Shown piece after piece: positions 10,816 to 21,575 of a stretch of 64,000 nt of DNA. The position numbers were made by a program, and so were the translations under genes. This DNA comes from Aurifilum marmelostoma. Lineage: Eukaryota > Ascomycota > Sordariomycetes > Diaporthales > Cryphonectriaceae. Numbering within the stretch: position 1 is the stretch's first letter; every line of letters starts with the position of its first letter. Below the pieces are notes generated by a model. That model was not told the DNA's origin. It worked only from the letters and a program-made list of their open reading frames with translations, and did no database searches. The DNA is taken from positions 310,001-374,000 of the forward strand of contig JAMXSV010000029.1 of NCBI GenBank assembly GCA_027559495.1, given 5' to 3'.

Positions 10816-12974
10816 TTACGACCAAGCCTTCTCGGGACGGTGTTTGCCCAGACACTCGTCCACGATCATCTGGATCTCTTCTCCCGATTCTGAGATGACG
10901 AGACATCGGCTTCCCAGCTGCACATCGACGTGAAAACTCATCTCGCCCAACTTCTTGAGATTCCTCGCTGCTGATGACCGTCTCGATGAAACGCGAGACA
11001 CCCTGCTGACCTTGATGGTGACAACAGCCACATCATGGTTGAGCGACATCTTCATCCTGATCCTGCCCTCTGGGAGCGGTCCGAGGAACAAGAAGTCGTA
11101 CGCATTGTTTTCAGCATTCAGGCGATTGCCGAGGTTGTTGCTGGCTAGGTAAGGCTGACAGACTATCTGGAAGTCCGTCTTGTCGCCCTGAGAGTCGAAT
11201 TCCACCTCGCCCGGATGACCCTGGGTGCGCGTCAGCCGCGGCAAAGATACGCACTTGGAGTTTTGAGTTTGACAGGTTTTTTTTCTCACCTCGCACCACA
11301 GAACCATGGCTTCACTCTCCCACGTGACGACCTCGGGAGCGCTCGGCGTCGATCTAGATACCACCCCCTTCTGCACACCGAACGCACACATGGTGGCGAA
11401 CTTGTCGATAGAACACTCAGACAGTGTCGCGTATGCACCACCGATGGCAATGCGGGAACGGCTAAATGCGTGAATTAACAGATGTAAGAAAGGTCCGTTG
11501 AACATAACAGCTGGGTACGTACTAGCCAAACCGGGCCCTGGTCTCTTTGTACTCTGGAGCAGGAAGTCCAAAAGACTGGCAGTGGTCTTTCAGCCATTCT
11601 CTCATGCGAGCATCGTCGGACGAGCCGCCGGTAACAATAATAGCCACACTGTCTTGGTTTGCGAGCCCTCCTTGGTAGGCGAGGCTCCGCAGCCTCCGCA
11701 GCTGGTCTTCGATCATGGTTCGCACGGGTTCAATGGCCTGGTCAAATGCTCTGCGGATCGTATTGGGCTGGAAGTCGAACGTCTCTTCTGTGGTCGGTGA
11801 CCCTTCGCGTGAAGTCGACACTAGAAGACTCAGAGTCTGCTCGTCCACGAAAGAGCGGAGATTTGTGACCAGTAGGCGCTTGAGCTTGGACCGCAGATGG
11901 GTGGGCATCGGCATGCCTTGACGTCCTGGAACATTCTGGCTGTACTGCCTCTCTGCATTTTGAAGCAAAAGGTGCATCCACGTTTCGGTGCCACCACCGG
12001 CGCCTAGAACCTCGCATTAGGATAGATACCGAGACGTGTATAAGCCCTGTTGCTCACCAAGATCTTCCCCAATCTGATACATGGCGAACTCATCGTCCTT
12101 GGTCTTGACCAAGGTCGTCAGCGTGCTGTTCTACAGAGCCATGCACCTCTTAGCCTAGTCCACTACCGTAGATTGTCAATAGTTTATTACGTACTGCGCT
12201 GTGGCCCCAGGTCGATAAAACAATACACATTGTTCATGGTGCGGGTAGCAGGGACCATGTTTGGCATAGAGACGTTCCCACTATCAGCCAGACTGTCCTT
12301 GAAGAACCAATGGGCTAAGGCGGCCGCTTCGGTGACGAAGGCGATCTTAGCCGGAGGTGCGCTAGGCAGACTTGATGGTATGCCTCTTGAATGAGCCTCT
12401 CGCCCTCATCCTGGACATCTAGATCCCACTGTGAGGGAACTGCCAAGGTGATCGTCGTGAGTTCATTGGCTCCCCAACCGTTTTGCGTCCATATAACCTG
12501 TGCTCTGAGGAAAATACAGCGCAACATCTCCACGAAAGCCTTCCTTAAACGGACCTTGAAAGCCTCCAGTTCAGCCTCGGCAGGAAACAAACCAAGAAGG
12601 TGGTCCAGGATCGGGTATTGGCCTTGTGTGTCCCTGGGAAGACCAAGGAGTATTGGTAGCACGTACTTTACGGACACTCCGCAGCGATGCTCCTGTGTTT
12701 GGTGGCCCAAGTACTTTTTTTGACCGTTTTCAGTTTTCACTGGAAAGATGTCAGAAGAAAAAGACTCCCGTTCAAGGTGCCAGTCCACGTGTCATGAGGA
12801 TCCCAGACGATGCCGCCGAAGTCTAGCGAAGGGTCCTGGCTGCGGAGGACCACACGCGTGAAGGTACTACCCATATCTACAGCCATGAGTCTATGATCAT
12901 TGCCTGTTACTTATTCCATAAATCATAGCATCTCGGGGGAGATGACCTTGAATATGCTTACAGGCCCTGGCCAT
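10816..12974 (-). pseudogene. HSP70-like (actin-fold ATPase) gene with several frame breaks
   Basis: The start MARAC, a 58-base intron at 12904-12961, and then MAVDMGSTFTRVV (phosphate-1 loop) open the protein. Further down come VPSQWD, IAFVTEAAALAH, a DLG..GAGGGTETW phosphate-2 type region, VAIIVTGGSS (adenosine motif), and a C-terminal part ending at 10816. This is the order of the fungal HSP70-like ATPase family that lacks a normal substrate-binding domain. GT..AG introns near 12013-12057, 11462-11519 and 11221-11289 restore phase. Three places do not join by any normal intron: between 12737 and 12790, near 12370-12376, and at the CCCC run 12205-12208. Each needs a one- or two-base shift. 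I call it a pseudogene, with the caveat that homopolymer errors occur elsewhere in this assembly. If intact it would be a cytosolic ATPase of unknown client. Confidence 0.6.
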
Positions 12975-13881
12975 GATAAATGCTATCGGTCTTTCTAAGA
13001 GCCAGCTCGTTCGACTTGGCCCCCCGCTGGAGAGGCGCGGACCCGCGCGACATGCGCAAGGACCGCGAGTCTCGTGATGATGCAGAAGATGGAACCATGC
13101 CGAGCGCCCAGCCAAGGTCGGAGAAGAGGTTGAGGATCGGGGTGGATGAGCAAGAGAAGATAATGCCCAGAGTGAGACAGGATTGCGGCAGTGAAATCAC
13201 CCCAGTGATCCCATCCTGGAAGGAAATTGCGAGCCAAAATTTGTTGTCGGGAAGAAGATTGATCAGGTTATTGCGTATAGAGCTTAATTAAGTAGTACCT
13301 GTTTGGTCGTGACATCGAAGCTGCAGGGTGGTGAGGGCGGATGCTTCTGGCATTGTCCAGACAGACTTCCAATAGACCATCCCAAGGTGTACAGAGTATT
13401 CTCTGTCAGTGACTGTGTTCAAGTCCAAACACATCGAATTCATGGATTCTGCCAGGTCACAAAGAGCTGAATCAAAGGGTGCACCCTGACCGACTAGCAA
13501 CAATGAGGTTGCTGTCTTGTACATTTGCCGCCGGACGGGCTGTCTTTGCAATCTCTTTGTCTCACATCTGCTTTGTTCGTGTCTGCACATGGCCTCAGAC
13601 CTCCACAGACCCGCGCATAAAAGGAAAACCATCACTTCGCATGACTTTCTGCCTAATATGTGCCCCCTCTCAAATTTCTTGGTTGATCTATCTTGAATCA
13701 AGCACTACAGACTGCCTCACCATAACACTCACACACCAACTCTCCTGTTTGTGACATTTGGTCTGAGTGCAAAGCTACAATTTCCAAGTTTCCAGAGCTT
13801 TCTTCTTGCCTTACCGCTCTTTTATTATGCTTCAAGCTTGTTACAATCCCAGAGCCAAGCACTTCAACACATTGATTCAAG
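12975..13881. other. Region between HSP70-like and paralogue B, unresolved frames
   Basis: Minus-strand frames at 12995-13237 and 13288-13701 have fairly normal amino-acid composition and could be remnants or upstream exons of a neighbouring gene. I could not join them to anything or recognise a family. The right end is the promoter of the gene starting at 13882. Confidence 0.35.
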
Positions 13882-15235
13882 ATGCCACTCTCGACACCCG
13901 GCTTCAGCATGCTGGACACACCAGAGCAGCGTGATTTTTACACAAATTATATCCTGCCTCCTGTTCTTGCTGACTATGAGAGCCTTCTGGATGCTATTTT
14001 CCTCTGTTGGGATGTGTCTCAGGCAGAAAAAGAGGAATATCTGAAGGTGATAAAGGACAAGATTGCGCCCTGGCGGCAGCACTGCAAGGAAGAGTTGAAG
14101 AATGAAGCACGGGCAACCCGCGACCATTTTCACAAGTGGAATGGCCCGGATGGCATTATGAGGCGCATGATCAAGCAAGATGCTGCCATGATGGATGAAC
14201 TGAGCCAGACTCACCCTAGGCTTGCAGATGCCATGCGCAGCTATGAGGCCTGTCCAGTTGGTCCTACCGGTCTCAGAGGCTTTGGAGCAGGTGGAATTAT
14301 CGTTTGGACCTCGCATGAAGACGATATTACGGGTAACCTGCAAGCAAAAATGGCTGTCCACGATAGAGAGGTTGGCGAACTGAAGGCCCAAATCAGGTTC
14401 ATGAAAGAACAACTTGGTCGAGTCAGATCTCTAAAGGGACAGCTTGAGACCATGAGACATCTCTGTAAAGAGGCAGGGATCCCACTCCCCAGCCCAGACG
14501 CCGACACACCCCAAGCCAGTGCAGGCGACAGCAGGCAGGAGGAAGGACAGCTCACCTCTCAGGGTCCTAAAGCGAGGACAGAAGTATCTGAAGGCAGCAG
14601 GTCGCCACACACTCGAGCCCAAGGCCTCCGTCCAGCCCCCATCAGGAAGCGGGCTCTTCAAGATAAGACCAGCACCAGTGAGCCTCCCATCAGACGGCCG
14701 AAGGGCCCTTCGACGGCACTAAAGGTTCCAGCGTCGGAACCCCTCGGATACGCACCTAAGACAATCTCGACAACTCAGCTCAAGAAAAAGGCGAAATACC
14801 AAGCATCGAACCCGGCACGGCCGAATCGTCCATGGGTTTTTAGCCACAAGTCGGGTGGCGACTTTGCTCTGTACATCATGACATGCCCCCGCAAGGGCTG
14901 CAAGACGGCCGCCACCGTCTTCAAGAGCCATCCGTTGAAGCATAATAGAGCCGTCGATCATATACGCCAGTGCGGCGGCAGCTTCCAAGACGAGGACGAT
15001 GTTGTCAGGAAGTATGGCGTCCAAGGTAAGCCTTGATCCCTGGCGGCTCTCATCTTGTGAATGTAGTACATGCATTAGCTGACAGTGTTGTATGTGAATA
15101 GTGGTCAAGGACAAACAACCCTTGACCTTGGACTGGGCCCGTCAGTGGAATGATGCTCTCATGGCTGATTATGGCGACACAGACTTCGCAGATGAAAACT
15201 CTCTGCGGGGTGCCAGTGGATCGGACAGTTCCTAA
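13882..15235 (+). CDS. Unrecognised protein with C-terminal Cys/His domain (paralogue B)
   Basis: Exon 13882-15025, intron 15026-15101 (GTAAGC..GAATAG) and exon 15102-15235 give 425 residues. The N-terminal 130 residues are helical and charged. A coiled coil follows at about residues 155-195 (HDREVGELKAQIRFMKEQL and on). Then comes a Ser/Pro/Arg-rich linker and a C-terminal domain from about residue 305: PARPNRPWVF, FALYIMTCPRKGC, F..HPLKHNRAVDHIR, VRKYG, PLTLDWARQWN. The C-x4-C and H-x9-H sets are the same as in the gene at 6074-8093, as are the splice position (after KYGxQ) and the 134-base last exon, so the two are paralogues although the rest differs. The function is unknown; a zinc-supported DNA- or RNA-binding fold is a guess. 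The start is the first ATG after a stop-rich leader. Confidence 0.8.
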
Positions 15236-15861
15236 CGCCACCTGCATAACAGCAATTTCACTGTCCGGCCCAAGAGGGGGGAGTCTCATTTGAGGGATGT
15301 TGTGAGTCTTCGGACCGCGGTTTGAAGGACTATTATTTCTTCTTCTTCTTCTTCCTCTCATAATAATGCATTGCTACTAATTCCAATCTTCTCTCTTCCT
15401 TCCTTCCCTTTTTTCCTTTTCGTTCTGTTTTCGGAAGAAAATGAAATGTTTACGACCGCATCCTAGTTCGCGATGTTGATTGTTCTTTTTGATTTTCTTC
15501 AGGCACCGTCCTGGGCAGGCTAGACACTGCGCTCAGTGTTCAGATATACTTGTCGGGGCTCCTATTTTACTTATGAACATTTGGTCGTATCTTGTTCATA
15601 TTTTGGAGTCTTGTGTCACATTTAGACAGAAAATACATGTTAGCGCCGCGAGGGATAGTGAAGACTGAACCTGTCATGATTAGAAGAAACCTATTGAAGC
15701 AATCAGAAATATTTCCTTGCATAGTAGTAAGTACTCGTGCGTAAATGAACAAGATGTGCAAGTGGGTCTTGACATGAAATCTAAACCAAATGCGGCGCGG
15801 TCTAGCTCAGGAGGTAACAAATCAAGTTATTATAAGCCTGGAGTTTTCCTCACAAATAAAT
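15236..15861. other. Intergenic with pyrimidine-rich 3' flank
   Basis: T/C-rich tracts around 15332-15420 follow the paralogue-B stop. A TAGCTCAGGAGGTA word near 15803 resembles a tRNA A box but has no matching B box or acceptor stem. Confidence 0.5.
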
Positions 15862-15951
15862 GGTTGTGTAGTGTAATGGTTATCACTCTGGATTCTGACG
15901 ATTAAACCCGCGTCCCTTCCAGCAATCTGAGTTCGATTCTCAGCACGACCT
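15862..15951 (+). tRNA. tRNA-Gln (CTG anticodon) with 18-base intron
   Basis: The acceptor stem GGTTGTG pairs with CACGACC (one G-T pair). A normal D arm (AGTGTAATGGTTATCA) follows. The anticodon stem CTGGA pairs with TCCAG, and the loop is TTCTGA plus T with anticodon CTG at 15895-15897. The T arm CTGAG-TTCGATT-CTCAG pairs fully. The two anticodon halves are separated by 18 bases at 15899-15916, directly after position 37, the standard place for eukaryotic nuclear tRNA introns. A T run just after 15951 fits an RNA polymerase III terminator. Confidence 0.9.
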
Positions 15952-16785
15952 TTGTTTTTGGCATTCATTTTTGCTTGCCAAATTTTTGATGCTCATGCAC
16001 CTGTCTGTGTATAGAAATTGTATTGCGATTTTACATGTTAGATTTTCAGGAGGCATTTGTTGTCATCATTTATCAGTATCTAGTCTTGTCCTTGCTTCCA
16101 AATTGATTCTGATTTCTGAAGAATGTCTACTGCGCGGCCATCTTCTGCCTTTTTCTGTGCGACTTTCCAAACCCCATCGCTGCCCCGTTTTCCTGCTCTG
16201 TTCATACTCTACTGCAGTCCTGTCTGGGTTCGAGACCTGGAACGGCGGTATGATGATGCTGCTACCCTGACACTCGCGTCATGATTGCTCTCAGATGCAC
16301 AATCACCAGTGCGGTGGTCCTCGACGAATTTTATCAACACACCACGCCAGCATGCCGCGCAAACGTGGGGAAGAAAAAAATAATATGTTTCTCTAATGAA
16401 TCAAGTCTTGCTGAAATTCACGACTGCCTGGCCACAGTGTCTCTTACTGTCATTCTGTGGAAGGACGACTTTTCGTTTCCTTTCTCATCAGTTCTTCCTC
16501 CTTTTCCTTTCTTTTTTTCGGGGGGGCGGAGGGTGGAGCCTGCGGCGCATGGTCATGTGGTAAGGCGAGAGTATTAATAGGTCCATAAGCGAACAGGGGA
16601 CGACATACAAAGGCCGTTCCTCTGGCATGATTCCATACCTGTCGGCACACACTTCTCAGCTTGTGTGTGTTTAATTAGAAAATCTAAGGAGGGATTGCAT
16701 GTCTGCACAGCACACCATCAACCGACCTCCCCTCCGCCCAGCACCCGGACACAGAAACTGCCACACGCACATCCCGGACTATAAG
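15952..16785. other. Intergenic, nothing recognised
   Basis: It begins with the pol III T-run terminator. A GGGTTCGAGACC word near 16209 looks like a tRNA B box, but no cloverleaf can be built around it. The right end is the promoter of the monooxygenase; an in-frame upstream ATG at 16699 exists. Confidence 0.5.
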
Positions 16786-18359
16786 ATGGAATCATTCCGA
16801 TCGAGCTTCCATGTATGCATCATCGGCGCCGGGATTGTAGGACTCGCCGGCGGCATCCTGTTCCGCCGCAGCGGCTTCAAAGTCACAATCGTCGAGAAAG
16901 ATCCGGGTTTGCAGACTGTAAGTCCCTTTCACAGGTAGTCAGTCCGGTCTGAACGAGGATTATACACGACAAGACAGCTTCTTGTTGAAAATTGTTTTTT
17001 TCCCCTTCTTTCTCCTTCACCGAACTCATGAATCATTGGAAATCTCTTCCTCCACTACTATCAGATCGGTGCCGGCATACAGCTTCACCCCAATGCCCTG
17101 CGCATACTCCAGCACCTCGGCGTCTACGATAGCCTCAAGGCAAAGTCTGTCCTCTCGCCGGCCATCATACTGAAGGACTACATCACGGGCAGGACGCTTC
17201 ACACCCAAAACCTCCGCGATGTTGAGGGCAGATACGGCGCGCCTGTTCTGACGGTGCACCGCGCGGACCTGCGGCAGGTTCTGTACGAAGCGGCCCTCGC
17301 CGCGGGCGTGGAGTTCGAGTTTGGCTGCACGGCTAGCGCGGGTGGGATTGACCTCGCCAGCGGCACAGTCCATCTGTCCTCCTCGGCCGGTGACGGCTCT
17401 CATCCCCACAGATCGTCAGTCGCGGCGGATCTGGTTGTGGGCGCAGATGGGCCTAGCTCAGTGGCGAGGGAGATTGTGACGGGGCAAAAGGCCGCCCAGC
17501 CAAAGCCCCATGGAAAAGTGGTCTGCCGCGTTGTGATCGACCAAGAGCGCATAAAGGCACGGCAAGACCTGCGGCACCTCGTGGACGAGCCCAACATTAT
17601 CGTCTGGCTGGGCCCAGAGAGCCAGGCCGTCACCTACAGCCTGGCCGGACTTTTCAACGTGGCCTTTACACGGCCTGGCTCGCTGGACCCCGCGGATGCC
17701 TTCTTCAGGCCGCAGGCTGTCGAGATGGAGGACTTCCTCGGCGAGCTGGCCGCTGAAGGCTGGGACCGCGAGGTTCGTGAGCTGATCGGGCTCGGCGACG
17801 ACTGCAAGCGCTGGATGTTCTTCCAGCCTCTGGCTGATGACGAGCAGGGCCCTTGGGTGGATAGCAACGCAAGAGCCTGCATTGTCGGTGACGCTGCGCA
17901 TCAGACTCTGCCCTATCTGTGAGTCCATTAACGTGTCACCCTCCTCTTTCTTTTCCGCCGTGTTCCGCTGGGCTAATACAGGATGACATCGTCTCGGGAA
18001 CCCTCAGTGCTCAGGGCGCTGCCATGGGCCTCGAGTCCATCTCCGTACTCGTCCGCCTCCTGGACAAGGCACAGAGCCGAGAAGAGGTCAAGACCTGCCT
18101 TGGACTGTACCAGCGCCTCCGCAAGGAAAGGACTGGTCACGTAAACCGAGCAGGCCTGAAGAATGGAGCGCTCTGGCAGATGCCCGATGGGCCGCTGAAG
18201 GAGGAGCGCGACAGGGAATTCCTCAGCAGCGCCGTCCCTACTGCTGGTTTCCCCAACCTCCTGGCGGATCCTTTCTTCCAAGTCTGGCTGTGGGGATTTG
18301 ACGCATCCAAGGCGGCTGACGAGGCTTGGGAAGCTGAGTTATTACGTGGTTTCAATTAG
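16786..18359 (+). CDS. FAD-dependent monooxygenase (salicylate-hydroxylase-like)
   Basis: Exons 16786-16917, 17065-17918 and 18008-18359 join in phase to 445 residues. Class A flavin hydroxylase signatures are in order: the dinucleotide fold VCIIGAGIVGLAGG at residues 9-22, an acidic residue in VTIVEKD, the IGAGIQLHPNALRIL segment, VVGADGPSS (the DG motif), and GDAAHQTLPYLAQGAAMGLE (second FAD motif). The third exon must start at 18008 rather than at the nearer AG at 17981, because only this gives LPYLAQGAA. Members hydroxylate aromatic rings with NAD(P)H and O2, sometimes with decarboxylation. It lies convergent with the FAD oxidase gene to the right and near a UbiA prenyltransferase, which would fit ring hydroxylation of a prenylated phenol (inference). 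The ATG at 16786, directly before the FAD fold, was chosen over 16699. Confidence 0.88.
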
Positions 18360-18598
18360 TGTCATTATTGATTAGACGACATGTGAGATTGTCCATGACT
18401 ACGCTCCTCTCTTGTAGCATGATTGCAACCATGAATTATACGAGTCATATTATATCACCATCACGTCAAAGCCTCATCATGTACATATTTAGGATTAGTG
18501 ATCTATCTACTCTTGTAAGCAGCAGGATTAAGATTGTATTACTCTAATAAGCAGCACTGTGGTGCTGTCGACCCTGTCAAGATTCACTGGCTGGTGCC

Positions 18599-20126
18599 TC
18601 ATGACAAGGGAAACCACTGGTCGAACCGTCCCTTGGGATCATATTCCGCCTTTAGGCTCTGCAGCCTGGACAGGCTGTCGCCGTAGATGTCCTCGAGAGC
18701 CTCATCACCATGTGCAAAATTAATGTACCTGGGAGTTGTGAGATCATCGTCAGCATATATTATCAGAAATTCGCGCTGGACATGACAAGCAGTCATTATT
18801 GTAGACTTACGCGCTGAAGGTATCCGTTCCGGACGAGGCAGACAAGATGCTGCGCACCTTCTGGCCAAAGGCGTTAGCCGCCTCATCCAGGCTGGCAGAG
18901 GTGTACCACGGGATCACGATCGAGTAGCACTTGATATCGCGCCAGGGGTAGGCCGAGTCCTCCTCGGCGCCAATCTCCAGCATCTTGGCCGTCGAGTAGC
19001 ACTCGGTCAGGAGCGTGGTCAGGTTCGCCTCGGCATACGCCTCATAAAAGGCACTGTACTCGTCCCAGACCTCACGCCACGCCGTGGGGTCCATGGTCTG
19101 GAGGTTGGTCTCGTACGAAGGCTTGCGCCCGCCCTTGGTGCAGAAGGCGTCCCCTGCAGCGTTCCAGGTGTCGTAGGAGATCACCTCGGTGGCGTCCAGC
19201 TCCGGGCCGATGGCGAGGATGGAGGCGAACTTCTCCCGGCCCGTCTGCTCGTCGCCGAGGTAGAAGGGCAGCACGGCGACCACGCCCTGGGTGAAGTAGA
19301 AGTCGAGCTGCATCTCGGGCTCGAGCACGAGGTCGTTGATGGCGGAGACGACATCCTCGATGGCGCTGTCGTTGAAATACAGCAGGCCCGTCCAGGCGGT
19401 GTTGTCTGCCTGGGCGACCGGATAGCTCTGGTAGACGACGGACGTGACGAGGCCAAAGTTTGGGCCGGCGCCCTTCATGGCCCACCAGAGATCAGGGTCG
19501 CTGGTGTTGGTGACGGTGGCTAATTTGCCATTGGCGTCGACGTAGTTCACCGCGAGGAGCTGGTCGAGGCCCAGGCCGTACACTCCAGCCTCCCTGCCTA
19601 GGCCGCCGCCTAGGCCAGCTCCCAGCACGCTGACGCAGTTGCATGTGCCGGTGGCGACACGGGCATTGTTGTCCCAGGCTGCCGCCACGAGGTCCTCTAT
19701 CAAGACGCCGGTCTGGAATGTGACCTGGGTCCTGTCGGCGTTGAAGGAGATGTCCTTGAGCTGGGAGACATCGATGACTATGCCGTTGGACGTGAGGGTG
19801 AAGGTGTCTGACCAGCCGTTGGCGCCGGACTGCAGGAGGAAGGGCACGTCCAGCTCGTTAGCGATGGTCACAATGGTGGCCACATCGTCCTCGGTGCCCA
19901 CGGTGATGATGGCTCCCGGCTGTGGCGCTGCATAGTCACTCCAACGCACGTCTTTGACGCCACACTGGATTGTCGAGTTGGAGGACAGGATGGTCTGGTG
20001 CTTTGTGAGCTCGCTGCAGAAAGCCGTGGCGCTGCTGGTGGTGGTGTTCCCCCTGCAGGCCAGGCTGAGGCTCAGCAAGCTGGCGAGGGTGTAGAAGCCA
20101 CGTGGGTTCATGGTAAAGACCGGCAT
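18599..20126 (-). CDS. Secreted BBE-type FAD-linked oxidase lacking the flavinylation His
   Basis: Exons 18811-20126 and 18599-18728 (intron GTAAGT..CCCAG) give 481 residues. A hydrophobic N-terminus (FYTLASLLSLSLACRG) looks like a signal peptide. The PCMH-type FAD domain covers about residues 65-240, and a BBE domain closes the C-terminus (YINFAHG..EYDPKGRF). In the loop where many members have a GGH flavin-linking His, this protein reads LLQSGANGWSDTF, so the usual His is absent. The second linking region, GTCNCVSVLGAGLGGGLG, keeps its Cys. Members oxidise alcohols, phenols or sugars with O2. Several fungal relatives act in secondary metabolism. It converges with the monooxygenase (240 bases between the stops). 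Substrate unknown. The ATG at 20111 (MNPRG) is an equally good start. Confidence 0.85.
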
Positions 20127-21575
20127 TGGAAGGAAAGGGAGGGGGCCGCGGCTATTCCTTTGTCCGAGTAGGTGGGCGTCTTTTGGTTTGAGCCTGCAGT
20201 GTTACATGGCGGGATTCATCTGCGAGTCCACGTCACATTATATATATATATTTAAAAAATGATATGCCCTCCTTTTTTTTTTCTTGCTCACGCGAGACGC
20301 ATGAAGGCAAATCACAAGCGTCCCTACTATGACCCGTTCAGGGCAGCCAAGACAATGTTTTACCCACCCATCCACTGTCAACGAGGGTGTGATATGGCCT
20401 GTTGGGAAATTAATCCATTACGCAAGGCAACAGCAGATTCACGCCCGCAAGGGCTCGCGTCTAGGACTAGAAAGGGTTCAGCAGAGCTGCTGCTCACTAA
20501 ACAAAAAGACCAAATACGACAATCGGGTGGTGCGGCGGCGGAACGGGGACCCTGTCGGCCACATGCGCCCATCAGCCCCAGGGCCCAGAATGGATAAGCA
20601 CACAAGCTTGACAAGCAAGCGTACTGCGTAGTACTCGGTGTAACACAGTAATAGATTCTGCGCTGGACGAAAGTGGGTGTGGAGCGGGCCTCCCCCTCCC
20701 CCCACCCCACACACCCATTATTGATTATCATGGCCAATAGCTATCATCCTACGGACTTGCCACATTCCTGCAGGATGGCTGTTATGCATGACGGATTGTG
20801 ATCCTTGTCTCTGCCTCTTTCTGAGCGCGCGCGCAACAACAGGCATGCGTGCCAAAAGAGTGAGTACGGCTCCGGCGTCGTGTTACAAAAAACCATGGTT
20901 TCCGGTTCACGTGGAGGAAGACGGAGACGACAACCGCGGCGACGTTGTACCAGATCAGAAGGGGCCTGCGGGCTTGAGAACTTAAAAAAAATTCACAGAG
21001 GCAAGAGGAGTGGGGTAATATGCAAGTCCACTGCCTGGTTTGCAAAGTATTGACTCCGGCTTGCAGATCTTGATCGGGACGAGACCGATTGTGTCACGCC
21101 TGCATTGGGCGGTTGTGGGTTATTTTTGCCAACTATCGAATATGGACCAAGTAAGCCACGCCCTCAGGTACACCACAGGTTACAGTGGTCCATTAAAAGT
21201 CTACCCCGGGAAGGTAGTAGAAGGAAGGCCCTTCGGGTGGTATTACTGTACTACATATGCTTACTTGGCCGGCATGCGTGGGACAGGCGGACGATCAGAC
21301 GCGAGCTAAAGAAGAGGAGGAGAAGGAGGAGGAGGAGGAGGAGGAGCTCTTGGGTCGATAAAAAGTAGATCGAGGTACTTACTGTCTGCTTTCATGTATT
21401 ATGTATCCTCTCCCGCGCCCTCTCTTATGCAGCCATCATCATCCCACCCCCACCAGGACGTGAGGGTTAAGATCATACAGAATATGCACCTCTGAACTCG
21501 TTGGGGTCCATCTCTCTTCTTGTTGATTTATCCTTCTTGATTGTGTGTTCTGTCTCGGGAAGAAAAGCCTGCATC
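20127..21575. other. Intergenic with purine (GGA) tract
   Basis: Upstream sides of two divergent genes. It contains T/A repeats near 20240, CCCCACCCC-type runs near 20700 and a GGA/GAG microsatellite at 21311-21346. No supported gene. Confidence 0.5.
21311..21346. repeat. GGA/GAA trinucleotide microsatellite
   Basis: About 36 bases of nearly pure purine GAG/GGA repeats on the plus strand, upstream of the membrane-protein gene. Confidence 0.8.

Noticed and set aside
15790..15850. TAGCTCAGGAGGTA, tRNA A-box-like, just before the real tRNA
   Set aside because: No B box or pairing ends. At best a tRNA scrap.
16195..16250. GGGTTCGAGACC, tRNA B-box-like
   Set aside because: No acceptor, D or anticodon stems can be formed around it.
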